A stretch of 64,000 nucleotides of DNA. It comes from Chryseobacterium sp. CH25 (lineage in GTDB: Bacteria; Bacteroidota; Bacteroidia; Flavobacteriales; Weeksellaceae). Below are positions 54,517-61,864 of the stretch, in pieces. Every line of letters begins with the position of its first letter. Position 1 is the first letter of the stretch. Position numbers and translations under genes: made by a program. The notes beneath the pieces are model-generated. The model searched no databases. It saw only the letters and a program-made list of their open reading frames with translations, and had not been told where the DNA came from. The stretch spans positions 124,001 through 188,000 of the forward strand of contig NZ_NRQT01000004.1 in the NCBI RefSeq assembly GCF_004119455.1, written 5' to 3'.

Positions 54517-55101
54517 TTATTCTCCAGTACCCATGATATTTGGATTCCAATTTTCAGGAACCTTAGGTACGATATCGTTTTTCACATAATAATCCTGAAT
54601 TTCCTGCATGATTTCAGAAAACGGAACGGATGCTATTCTTTCATAAGGAATGGTATAGCCCAGGTATACGATATTTCTTTTGAAATCTCCTGCTGCCAGT
54701 ACAATAGGTACTTTTGCAGCCATCGCCATATGATAGAATCCTTTTCTCCATTTCGGAACCCAGCTTCTTGTTCCTTCCGGAGTAATCACAAGACTGAAAT
54801 CTTCTTTGGCAAATTGGTTGGCTACAAAATTCACAAGATCATTTTTCTGACTTCTGTCGATACCAATCCCCCCAAGTCCTTTTACAACACTGCCATACCA
54901 TGCTTTGGTGTGGGCATCTTTAATGATGATCTTTAAAGGCTTATTCAGAGACCAGTAGGCAAAGTTTCCTAAAATGTATTCCATATTATGAGTATGTGGT
55001 GCTACCACCAGAATACATCTGTTCAGGACGTTAACATCGCCTTGTAGAACGACTTTCCATCCTAATAATTTTAACATCAGTTTGCCTATCAGCTTTTTCA
55101 T
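54517..55101 (-). CDS. 1-acyl-sn-glycerol-3-phosphate acyltransferase-like protein
   Basis: This 194-residue PlsC-family acyltransferase has the first motif as PHTHNMEY, a variant of HxxxxD with Glu as the acid, near residue 37. The substrate motif follows as TPEGTRSWVPKWRKGFYHMA near residue 105. This variant class in Bacteroidota acylates lysophospholipids or related lipids. A weak N-terminal amphipathic or membrane segment (LIGKLMLKLLGW) suggests membrane contact. The ATG at 55101 is preferred; an upstream in-frame start at 55122 overlaps the terminator of the small gene upstream. Confidence 0.85.
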   Translation of the reverse strand: MKKLIGKLMLKLLGWKVVLQGDVNVLNRCILVVAPHTHNMEYILGNFAYWSLNKPLKIIIKDAHTKAWYGSVVKGLGGIGIDRSQKNDLVNFVANQFAKEDFSLVITPEGTRSWVPKWRKGFYHMAMAAKVPIVLAAGDFKRNIVYLGYTIPYERIASVPFSEIMQEIQDYYVKNDIVPKVPENWNPNIMGTGE

Positions 55102-55114
55102 AGATTCTTGGATT

Positions 55115-55151
55115 AAAAACAAAAAAGTATAACCAATTTGGTTATACTTTT
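55115..55151 (-). terminator. Strong terminator downstream of the 20-codon mini-gene
   Basis: Perfect 14-bp arms AAAAGTATAACCAA and TTGGTTATACTTTT are followed on the minus strand by TTTTTTGTTTTT. The hairpin ends just before the acyltransferase start, so it terminates something upstream; the only candidate is the mini-ORF at 55179-55241. Confidence 0.8.
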
Positions 55152-55178
55152 ACAAATATATTGAAAATATTATTGCTC

Positions 55179-55241
55179 TTAAAACAAACCGTTGATTAAA
55201 TCTACGATTTTCATTACGAATTCCATTGCAAACTGTATCAT
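55179..55241 (-). CDS. Possible 20-residue amphipathic peptide gene
   Basis: The frame MIQFAMEFVMKIVDLINGLF is a 20-codon ORF that ends about 28 nt before a strong intrinsic terminator. A hydrophobic/polar spacing (F, M, F, V, I, V, I, L, F) suggests an amphipathic helix, like small membrane-active or toxin-type peptides. A weak promoter (TTG, 17 nt, TAAAATTT on the minus strand, around 55280-55310) precedes it. It is the only ORF in the 293-nt gap between PspC and the acyltransferase. Homology is not known to me; the short length makes chance possible. Confidence 0.4.
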   Translation of the reverse strand: MIQFAMEFVMKIVDLINGLF

Positions 55242-55415
55242 AATAAGAGTGTTTTTAGTGTTGGTTGGTTATTAAATTTTAACGATACGAAATTAAAACA
55301 ATTTTTCCATATGGGGAACTAAATGTTAAATTTTTTTCACTTTTCTGAGAGAAGAATGGTGTGAATTTCAAACGGTTGCTTTCCATTCACACCTTCTACC
55401 ACTCTCTGTAGTTAA

Positions 55416-57134
55416 TTATTTAGTTTGTATGGATATTTCGTTTTTTCCGTCTTTTATTTTGATGTCCACATCTTTGTTAATCTTTTTAATATCAGATGCT
55501 ACGGAATCAATAACTTTCTTAGCCTGGTTATTAGGAACTTTTTTACCGTTAATGATAACACTGTCTTTATCATCAGAGTTGTATTCTATGCTGGAACCGT
55601 TTACTGTAATCTTATTTTTTTCGATTCTGATTCCGTTGTGGTTTTCATCTCTGTCCTGGTCGTCATCATTCATACCATCTCCGTTCAGGTCTCCGTCAAA
55701 ATCAATTCTGTCTTTTTTAACAGGAATTACGATTGTACTTTGAGGAACTACAAGTTCATAATTTACTCTGTAATCTCTGAATCTGTGCTCATAAGGGTAC
55801 TTAATGTAGTTTGGAAGCATTACTTTATTATCTATCACCTCTACCGGTACTGCTACCTGAATTGGGAAATTATAACCGTTTCCTTCTTTTTTGATGATTA
55901 AGTAAGGAGTCTTTACTTCCGGTTTTCTTGTTACTTCTACAGAGATATAATCTTCTTCATACACTGATTTTTTATCAGAATAAATGTCATCATCATAGGC
56001 TTTGTAACTTTGAGGAATACTTACCTGTTTTACATCTACATATACTGTATCTGATGTAGTATTGATGGCTACATTTTCAATGTCCTCCTTACTGCCTTTG
56101 TAGATCAGGTTTTTCTTAGCCATACTGATTCCGAAATAAGTTCCCAGTCCGATAAGAAGCAGGAATAATCCACCCACTACCCATCCAAGATTTCTCAGTT
56201 TTGTTTTTGGTGAGAATATCTTAATACTTAATAAGCTGAAAAGAATAGCAGGAATCAAGCTTCCTATAATCATGATGGCTGCCAGTACTTTATCCAGACC
56301 GTTGTCATCCATATAGAATCTGATCTGATTGGCTCCAGGGAAATCTGTATCCATTCCGAAAAGGGCAAATAATACAAATACTCCAATAATACTTCCTACA
56401 GCCATCAATACTGAGAATGCTCCGATAATATATTTGAATACATTCCAGATTCCACTTCCGGCATTGTCAATGTAAGGTTTGTTTTCGTTGTAGATTTCTC
56501 CGACCCTCTGAGTAGATTCATTGGCAAACTGTACCAATTTATTAGACTCATTCTTAAGATTGTCGAAGTTCATAGGCTTTCCCTGCATCTTCAGGAAATC
56601 TGAAGCGGTTTGTGCTTTTGGAAGTACCAGCCAAAGGATCAGATAAAGCAGTAGGATTACTAATGCGCTTCCTGCTGCAGGAATCATCACTAAGAAAACA
56701 ACTACCCAGATAATTCTCATAGCAGTAATATCCATTCCTACGTAATGAGCTAAACCTGCACAAACACCCGCGATTTTCTGCTTTTCAGGATCACGGAATA
56801 ATTGTTTTTTGTCTGAATAATTTCCACCTGTATTGGTATTCTTAGTTGTATTTTTTTCAGAAAAATAAGCTTCTTCCTGTTCTTCAATTTTCTCAGGAGT
56901 TCCGATCTGTGCGATTACCTTTTCTACATCGGTATCGTTAATTACTTCACGTTTTCCCAGTGAGTCTCTGAAGATCTCCACCATTCTTATTTCTATGTCA
57001 TGCATTACCTCATCTGCTTCTGAAGCATCCAGTGAGCTTCTCAGAGCGTTCAGGTAATCGCTGAGCTTTATATATGCGTGTTCTTCTATTGTAAAAGAAA
57101 AACCTGCGAGTCCTATTGAGAGTGTCTTGTTCAT
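55416..57134 (-). CDS. PspC domain-containing membrane protein
   Basis: This 572-residue membrane protein starts with an N-terminal helical domain (about 1-90) containing DASEADEVMHDIEIRMVEIF. A PspC domain follows (LFRDPEKQKIAGVCAGLAHYVGMD near residue 112, then helix AGSALVILLLYLILWLVL), with three further helices between about 225 and 345. A long periplasmic beta-rich domain follows, with a DFDGDLNGDGMNDDDQDRDENHNG stretch that resembles a calcium-binding loop. PspC proteins sense envelope stress. The gene lies 11 nt after a PadR regulator and shares its promoter, a common pairing in Bacteroidota. Confidence 0.9.
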   Translation of the reverse strand: MNKTLSIGLAGFSFTIEEHAYIKLSDYLNALRSSLDASEADEVMHDIEIRMVEIFRDSLGKREVINDTDVEKVIAQIGTPEKIEEQEEAYFSEKNTTKNTNTGGNYSDKKQLFRDPEKQKIAGVCAGLAHYVGMDITAMRIIWVVVFLVMIPAAGSALVILLLYLILWLVLPKAQTASDFLKMQGKPMNFDNLKNESNKLVQFANESTQRVGEIYNENKPYIDNAGSGIWNVFKYIIGAFSVLMAVGSIIGVFVLFALFGMDTDFPGANQIRFYMDDNGLDKVLAAIMIIGSLIPAILFSLLSIKIFSPKTKLRNLGWVVGGLFLLLIGLGTYFGISMAKKNLIYKGSKEDIENVAINTTSDTVYVDVKQVSIPQSYKAYDDDIYSDKKSVYEEDYISVEVTRKPEVKTPYLIIKKEGNGYNFPIQVAVPVEVIDNKVMLPNYIKYPYEHRFRDYRVNYELVVPQSTIVIPVKKDRIDFDGDLNGDGMNDDDQDRDENHNGIRIEKNKITVNGSSIEYNSDDKDSVIINGKKVPNNQAKKVIDSVASDIKKINKDVDIKIKDGKNEISIQTK

Positions 57135-57145
57135 AGCTTTGTTTT

Positions 57146-57475
57146 TTAATGTTGTTGAGTGATTTGGTTTACTGAAGCTGTAAGCTCATTCCACGTATTG
57201 AGAAGTTCATCCAGGAAAAGTTTTCCTTTTTCTGTGATCTGATAATATTTTCTGGGTGGTCCGCCTGTTGACTCTTCCCATCTGTAAGAGAGAAACTCTC
57301 CGTTTTTAAGTCTTGTGAGAAGAGGATAGAGGGTCCCTTCCACTACATCCAGTTTTCCTTTTTTCAGTTCGTCAATAAGATCAGAAACATACATTTCGCG
57401 ATTATTGATGAGACTTAGAATACAGAATTCCAGAATTCCTTTTCGCATTTGCGCTTTGGTATTTTCAGTATTCAT
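57146..57475 (-). CDS. PadR-family transcriptional regulator
   Basis: This 109-residue winged-helix regulator has the PadR domain (KGILEFCILSLINNREMYVSDLI; LDVVEGTLYPLLTRLKNGEFL; GGPPRKYYQITEKGKLFL). It has only a short C-terminal helix, so it is of the small PadR-s2 type. It precedes the PspC gene by 11 nt and is probably cotranscribed with it, so it likely represses its own operon. Two palindromes at the promoter are candidate binding sites. Confidence 0.93.
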   Translation of the reverse strand: MNTENTKAQMRKGILEFCILSLINNREMYVSDLIDELKKGKLDVVEGTLYPLLTRLKNGEFLSYRWEESTGGPPRKYYQITEKGKLFLDELLNTWNELTASVNQITQQH

Positions 57476-57508
57476 CTTTGATAAGTTTTGTTAATTAAGG
57501 TTATATTT

Positions 57509-57545
57509 TTAGAATGTTGCTCCTAGCTAGTTGAGCCTATTCTAA
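57509..57545. promoter_or_regulatory. Imperfect palindrome in the PadR-PspC leader
   Basis: TTAGAAT (57509-57515) and ATTCTAA (57539-57545) are perfect arms, with an inner GCTC/GAGC pair. It lies just downstream of the predicted start site and may be an operator or a leader hairpin. Confidence 0.4.
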
Positions 57546-57546
57546 T

Positions 57547-57569
57547 TTTACATTACAAAGATATGTAAA
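57547..57569. promoter_or_regulatory. Palindrome overlapping the PadR-PspC -7 element
   Basis: TTTACAT and ATGTAAA flank 9 nt that contain most of the -7 element. PadR proteins typically bind short ATGT/ACAT inverted repeats, so this is a plausible autoregulatory site. Confidence 0.5.
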
Positions 57570-57587
57570 TTAAATGGTATTATGCAA
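57556..57587 (-). promoter_or_regulatory. Bacteroidota-type promoter of padR-pspC
   Basis: On the minus strand, TTG (57587-57585), 21 nt, TATCTTTG (57563-57556). Both elements and spacing fit the consensus. Confidence 0.7.
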
Positions 57588-57947
57588 TACAAAGTAGTGA
57601 AATTTTGAAAATAAAATAATTAATATATTGATAATCAGGTTAATAAATTTCAACTTAAATTTTTGATCATCTTGATTTAAGAGAAAGAAGCTTTGAAAAA
57701 GTTTAAAAAATTGATGAAATTTTGAAAATATGAGAGTAAAAAGACTAAAAATCAGGGTTCTTTTTAAAGTGAAAATTTTCAGGATGGATGGCAAAACAGA
57801 GAAAAAACATCCCGAGGCAAAATAATAGCTTAAGGCTATTGTGTTATTTGTGAAAAGCATTTGCACAATTAGTGTTTAAACCGAAAGTAGTTGGTCATAA
57901 CTTCTTCTAGACTCATCATTTATTATGTTTCTAACCGCATTTGAGTT
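57588..57947. other. Gene-free AT-rich stretch
   Basis: I see no supported gene here. A 98-codon leftward frame (57570-57866) is low-complexity and Phe/Leu/Ile-rich, as expected by chance in AT-rich DNA. Confidence 0.45.
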
Positions 57948-57977
57948 TTGAAATCGGTATTATGATTCGTATTTTTG
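57948..57977 (+). promoter_or_regulatory. Bacteroidota-type promoter of the 58024 gene
   Basis: TTG (57948-57950), 19 nt, TATTTTTG (57970-57977). It predicts a start near 57983 and a leader of about 40 nt, and it excludes the upstream TTG at 57979 as the start codon. Confidence 0.75.
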
Positions 57978-58023
57978 TTTGGAAGTTTTTTATAAAACAT
58001 TTGAATCCAATATTACTACGAAC

Positions 58024-58722
58024 ATGAATATTTTGAATTATTACAGGAGTTTATCCGCTTTTATATTACTAGGTCCATTATGCTTTGGGCAATATCAGTT
58101 TGAAGTGAAAGATGCCTCTAAAAATTATGATGCCATTATCAGTATAGACAATTGTTTTGATGACCAATGTATGGATAGAGGAACCGTGGAATTATTTAAT
58201 AACAATAACAGCAAAGTACAGACTTTTACATCAGATAACTTGGTGCTGTATCTTGGAAAAGGACAGAGACTGGAGCGTGGGAAAGTAATCCCATTAGCAA
58301 AAGAACAGAGCCCTCTTATTTTTGGTGACTTTAATTTTGACGGAACCGAAGATCTTGCTATAAGAAACGGCAATATGGGAAATTACAGTTCCGCATCTTA
58401 TGATGTGTATGTATTTAACAGTACCAGAATGGCTTTTGTTAAAAGTAAAGAACTTACAGAACTGGGATCGGATAATTTTGATTTTTTTGAAACAGATCCG
58501 GTTCGTAAACGTATTATTACTTCTGGAAAGGATGGGTGCTGCCGACTTTTCACCACAGAGTATGAAGTAATTCCTAATAAAGGACTTGATAGGGTTCTTG
58601 ACAAAGAAGAAGACCTTACCAATGAAGATTATGTAAAAGTTACCATAAAAGAAAAGAAAAACAATAAATGGACAACCAGAACCAAGGTATATCCATCAGA
58701 TCAATATAATAGAGAAAAGTAA
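58024..58722 (+). CDS. Hypothetical exported protein with FG-GAP-like motif
   Basis: This 232-residue protein has an N-terminal signal peptide (SAFILLGPLCFGQ). The mature part contains IIFDNC-like strands (IISIDNCFDDQC) and FGDFNFDGTEDLAI, an FG-GAP/EF-hand-like loop also seen in XAC2610-type proteins. It is probably periplasmic or secreted; the function is unknown. The ATG at 58024 fits the promoter and signal peptide. It is followed by the HD-domain gene after one base. Confidence 0.75.
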   Translation: MNILNYYRSLSAFILLGPLCFGQYQFEVKDASKNYDAIISIDNCFDDQCMDRGTVELFNNNNSKVQTFTSDNLVLYLGKGQRLERGKVIPLAKEQSPLIFGDFNFDGTEDLAIRNGNMGNYSSASYDVYVFNSTRMAFVKSKELTELGSDNFDFFETDPVRKRIITSGKDGCCRLFTTEYEVIPNKGLDRVLDKEEDLTNEDYVKVTIKEKKNNKWTTRTKVYPSDQYNREK

Positions 58723-58723
58723 G

Positions 58724-59314
58724 ATGAAGATTCAGAAAGAGATCGATTTTATCCTGGCAGTTGATGCCCTGAAAAACGTACAGAGAAGAAATTACAATGC
58801 AGACGATTCCAGAAGAGAAAATACAGCAGAACACTCCTGGCAGATCGTTATTTTAGCTCAAATCCTTTATCCATATGCGAGAAACCGCGAGGAGATCAAT
58901 TTATTGAGAGTGATTAGAATGCTTTCTATTCATGATCTTGTGGAGATTGAAGCTGGAGATACTTTCCTTTTTGATGAAGCTGCTATGGTAGGGAAGTTTG
59001 AAAGAGAAAAGATTTCTGCACAGAAGATTTTCGGAATTCTGGATGAACCATTACGTTCGGAATTTTTTAATCTATGGCTTGAATTTGAGGAAGAGGCTAC
59101 TCCGGATGCTATTTTTGCGTGTTCTATCGACAGAATTATGCCATTCATTCTGAATTCTCATACTTCAGGAAAAAGCTGGACAGAAGCAGGGGTTACTGAA
59201 AAGCAGATCAGAAATATGTTGGAAAATGCCATTACCAGAGCTTCAGATGAAATGGGAGAGGCATTTGAAGAGTTGTTAAAAAGAAGCCTGGAAACTGGGA
59301 AGGTTGTAAAATAA
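58724..59314 (+). CDS. HD-domain protein, HDDC2/YfbR-like 5'-nucleotidase
   Basis: This 196-residue metal-dependent phosphohydrolase has an HD domain. The metal ligands are His in TAEHSWQIVILA (near residue 33), the HD pair in LSIHDLVEIEAGD (near residue 68) and a later Asp in CSIDRIMPFIL. The arrangement matches the HDDC2/YfbR group, which dephosphorylates deoxynucleoside monophosphates. It starts one base after the preceding gene and ends at a strong palindrome. Confidence 0.87.
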   Translation: MKIQKEIDFILAVDALKNVQRRNYNADDSRRENTAEHSWQIVILAQILYPYARNREEINLLRVIRMLSIHDLVEIEAGDTFLFDEAAMVGKFEREKISAQKIFGILDEPLRSEFFNLWLEFEEEATPDAIFACSIDRIMPFILNSHTSGKSWTEAGVTEKQIRNMLENAITRASDEMGEAFEELLKRSLETGKVVK

Positions 59315-59326
59315 TGTAAGATATAA

Positions 59327-59357
59327 AGTTTCGGGCGGCCAAAGGCCGCCCGAAACT
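59327..59357. terminator. Perfect GC-rich palindrome between convergent genes
   Basis: Perfect 14-bp arms AGTTTCGGGCGGCC and GGCCGCCCGAAACT flank AAA. It is strikingly GC-rich for this genome. It lies between the stop codons of the HD-domain and thioesterase genes and lacks a T-run, so it is probably a bidirectional terminator. Confidence 0.7.
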
Positions 59358-59364
59358 CTTCTAT

Positions 59365-59748
59365 TTATAGTATCTGGATTGGTTTCTTGAATTCATCAAT
59401 CGCTACAAAAGTAAAATCACCCACAATTGCTTTTTCTCTTTCGTAAGAGTACATTTGTTCCGTATAGATTTCAACGTTTACCTTCATACTGGTTTTTCCA
59501 ACGTATGAAACTTTTCCGATCAGTTCTACGATAGTTCCTGCAGGAATAGGCTTTTTAAAATCGATTTTATCACTGCTTACTGTTACCACTCTTTTTCTTG
59601 CGAAACGGGTAGCAGCAATAAAGGCTACTTCATCCATCAGCTGCATGGCAGTACCTCCGAAAAGAGTATCGTAATGATTGGTTGTGTTAGGGAAAACCGC
59701 TTTGAAGATTCTGGTTTCGGCAGCTTCAATTCTTTCTTCTGTAGTCAT
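59365..59748 (-). CDS. Acyl-CoA thioesterase, YciA-like hotdog protein
   Basis: This 127-residue hotdog-fold thioesterase is of the acyl-CoA hydrolase (YciA/BFIT) group. NHYDTLFGGTAMQLMDEVAFIAA holds the conserved Asn and Asp of the active site, with SDKIDFKKPIPAGTIVELIG and a late GDFTFVAID. It hydrolyses acyl-CoA esters in the cytoplasm; the chain-length preference is unknown. A cobalamin riboswitch lies upstream on the same strand, with no other gene between, so this gene is the apparent target, which is unusual. Confidence 0.9.
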   Translation of the reverse strand: MTTEERIEAAETRIFKAVFPNTTNHYDTLFGGTAMQLMDEVAFIAATRFARKRVVTVSSDKIDFKKPIPAGTIVELIGKVSYVGKTSMKVNVEIYTEQMYSYEREKAIVGDFTFVAIDEFKKPIQIL

Positions 59749-59876
59749 ATTTCATTATTAATTAAGGCGAAATGAAATAATATCAAAACAACAGAATAAT
59801 GACAGGAACTTTGGAAATCCCTGAAACAATCCATCAGATCAATAAAACTTCAAATCGCGAAAGTTTCTTGTTTAAG

Positions 59877-60055
59877 AAATCGGCAGGTCTCCTGACTTGT
59901 AACATCTTTTACCTCCTTCCCATGCCTCGCACAGTGGATCTTTTGATAAAGACTTTAGTTACTTACAGTTGCGCGACAGTCCGTGATTTTCACACGGTTC
60001 CCTTTTAATCTGCGGTTATGCAGAACCAGTTTCTGTGATGAATAAGCGTAAACTT
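59877..60055 (-). promoter_or_regulatory. Cobalamin riboswitch
   Basis: Read on the minus strand the region shows conserved blocks of the B12 aptamer in order: GGGAACCGTGTGAAAATCAC, then GCGCAACTGTAA, later GTGCGAGGCATGGGAAGG, and finally the B12 box GTCAGGAGACCTGCC at 59882-59896. These are the core of the AdoCbl/cobalamin riboswitch. A -7 element lies just upstream. The B12 box is followed by about 130 nt before the thioesterase start, where AAACTT/AAGTTT near 59845-59870 could pair. In Bacteroidota this riboswitch usually precedes B12 transport or synthesis genes, none of which is here. Confidence 0.9.
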
Positions 60056-60063
60056 TTTCGGTG

Positions 60064-60071
60064 CAAAAATA
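60064..60071 (-). promoter_or_regulatory. Candidate -7 element of the riboswitch transcript
   Basis: On the minus strand TATTTTTG matches TAnnTTTG. It lies just after the stop codon of the 60078 gene, so the riboswitch transcript starts independently of it. Confidence 0.55.
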
Positions 60072-60077
60072 ATGAAT

Positions 60078-60875
60078 TTATTCCGGATTATGATAAATAA
60101 TCTGGCTGATTACTCTTCCCTTCTTGATCGTCCAAAGAGTAGTATATCTGTATTCCCCGGAACCATTGATCATATAAAGGAAAATGTTGTCATTGTCCAG
60201 AGAAGTTACTCCTATATTATTGAAGTCCATGGTTGGCTGGAACATATTTTTGATGGCCTCCCTCACAAAAACAGAACCTCTTCCAGGCTGCTGAAGTCTG
60301 ATGGATTTAATTTCCGTCATCCCTTCAGGAAGATCATTTCCAATTCCCCAAGGTTTTACTTTATCAATGGTAAGAAGCTTTCCTTCGGCATCTTTTTCCT
60401 TTTTACGGTAACCGGCATTGGATGGATATACATCAATAACTACTTTACTTCTTTGAGCTGTAGGAATTTTAGGATCAGAATTATCTGTGAAGATAAGTGA
60501 TCTTCCATTCTTAGACTTAGAAGGAGTATAGGCTGGCAGTTGATCCACAAAAGCAATACGTTCTTTATTTACCATTCCTTCTTTGTCAAGCGTTTCATAG
60601 CGTACAAATGGTTTGTCTTCATCCTGCTTTTCAGGATATTTGATCCAGATCCATTCCGTTTCTCCCGGAGCAGGTTTTACATAAACAAAAACATCTCCTT
60701 TACGCATACGGATTTTATCTACAATTTTTCTGTAATTATCTTTATGTACACGTACATTGGCATATCCTTCTTCAGCTTTTACAACCCCAAAAGGAACTTT
60801 ATTCTGACCTTTAACGAAGGCTAAAGAAAAAAGACTGAATGCAGATAAGTAGAATGCTTTGTTTATTGAAATCAT
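60078..60875 (-). CDS. Hypothetical secreted protein with SH3-like N-terminus
   Basis: This 265-residue protein has a signal peptide (SAFSLFSLAFVKGQ). The mature part begins with a domain resembling a bacterial SH3-like fold (ANVRVHKDNYRKIVDKIRMRKGDVFVYVKP). A central segment follows, then a C-terminal domain with FVREAIKNMFQPTMDFNNIG and YRYTTLWTIKKGRVISQIIYH. I cannot name the family. It is probably periplasmic. The promoter-like TATATTTG (60897-60904, minus strand) precedes it. It is upstream of the riboswitch, but transcribed separately. Confidence 0.72.
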   Translation of the reverse strand: MISINKAFYLSAFSLFSLAFVKGQNKVPFGVVKAEEGYANVRVHKDNYRKIVDKIRMRKGDVFVYVKPAPGETEWIWIKYPEKQDEDKPFVRYETLDKEGMVNKERIAFVDQLPAYTPSKSKNGRSLIFTDNSDPKIPTAQRSKVVIDVYPSNAGYRKKEKDAEGKLLTIDKVKPWGIGNDLPEGMTEIKSIRLQQPGRGSVFVREAIKNMFQPTMDFNNIGVTSLDNDNIFLYMINGSGEYRYTTLWTIKKGRVISQIIYHNPE

Positions 60876-60896
60876 TATAACAGATTTTTAATCCCC

Positions 60897-60904
60897 CAAA
60901 TATA
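60897..60904 (-). promoter_or_regulatory. Candidate -7 element for the 60078-60875 gene
   Basis: TATATTTG on the minus strand matches TAnnTTTG, 21 nt before the start codon. No -33 TTG is seen. Confidence 0.4.
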
Positions 60905-61013
60905 TAAATTAAATGCTTTTTGGATAAGTAAAATAAAAATGTATTTATTGAAAATTTTATGTATTCAAATCGCTGGGAATGAGAAAATGATTAAACTGAA
61001 GTTTATAAAAATA

Positions 61014-61046
61014 AAAAAAGAGCATTTGGATAAAACACTCTTTTTT
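61014..61046 (-). terminator. Terminator after the 61065 gene
   Basis: AAAAAAGAG and CTCTTTTTT form the stem about 20 nt past the stop codon, with T-rich flanks on either strand. Confidence 0.65.
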
Positions 61047-61064
61047 ATCTGTAAATACCTTCTT

Positions 61065-61727
61065 TTAAGGTTCTGTTCTTTGATTGGATGAATCATAAAT
61101 TGCTCCCGGATCATTTTTAAGGTAATAAGAAAATACTCCATAAAATAAAAAGACCAGCAGGAATAAAGCACCACATACGTAAAAAGCGGTTCCAAAACCA
61201 TAACTGATGGTCATGTTGCCTCCTAATCCCATTCCGACCTGATTGTTTCCTAATCCTTCCATTTTTGATTGGAAGGTTAAATAGAAAGTCAGTAAAGAGA
61301 TCAGTCCTACTAAGGAAATAGCAATATGATACATGTATTTCTTTTTAATGCTTTTTATGACCTGAATGATAATCCCAACAATAGCTGCCAGAAAAGCAAT
61401 GATAATAAGTGGACTTGGCGGAATATTTTCCTTGTCTTTTTTATTATTGGATTCGTTCAGTGGAGAGTATTCTGAGTCAGAATTGGAAGATTGATTGCCT
61501 GAATCATTTCCGAAAGCAGAGCCAAAAGGAGAACTCTTCTTCAGATTTTCCTTCATACGCTCATTCATGGCCTGTTTGGAAACACCTGTAACGAGATCAG
61601 TTCCTTTGATGGACATCAAAGTGGTATCACCGCATTTTATCAGGAAAAATGGGAAGAAAAAACATAGAATAATGACCGTATAACTTGGTATTGGAATAAG
61701 GTCTGATAATACTTTTAATGGTTTCAT
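61065..61727 (-). CDS. Hypothetical multi-pass membrane protein
   Basis: This 220-residue protein has about four transmembrane helices: one at the N-terminus (YTVIILCFFFPFFLIKCG), then after a polar Ser/Asn/Lys-rich loop three more (PLIIIAFLAAIVGIIIQVI, IAISLVGLISLLTFYLTF, TAFYVCGALFLLVFLFYGVFSYYL). I do not recognise the family. It is a single gene on the minus strand, flanked by terminators on both sides. Confidence 0.7.
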   Translation of the reverse strand: MKPLKVLSDLIPIPSYTVIILCFFFPFFLIKCGDTTLMSIKGTDLVTGVSKQAMNERMKENLKKSSPFGSAFGNDSGNQSSNSDSEYSPLNESNNKKDKENIPPSPLIIIAFLAAIVGIIIQVIKSIKKKYMYHIAISLVGLISLLTFYLTFQSKMEGLGNNQVGMGLGGNMTISYGFGTAFYVCGALFLLVFLFYGVFSYYLKNDPGAIYDSSNQRTEP

Positions 61728-61776
61728 AAATTATTGTTTCTGTTAAAAATAGGAAAAATTATGATGATAATGTATA

Positions 61777-61808
61777 AAAGAAAAGAGAGCATCCTAAGAC
61801 ACTCTCTT
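61777..61808 (-). terminator. Terminator of mutS2
   Basis: On the minus strand AAGAGAG and CTCTCTT pair around a 12-nt loop and are followed by TTTCTTTT, about 57 nt past the mutS2 stop codon. Confidence 0.6.
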
Positions 61809-61864
61809 CCATTATTGTATTCTGTTAATTTTCAAATTCTCAAATTAATCCATTTTCAAATTGA

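Noticed and set aside
57570..57866. A 98-codon leftward ORF upstream of PadR
   Set aside because: It is Phe/Leu/Ile-rich and low-complexity, has no domain, and overlaps the PadR promoter; this is what AT-rich DNA gives by chance.
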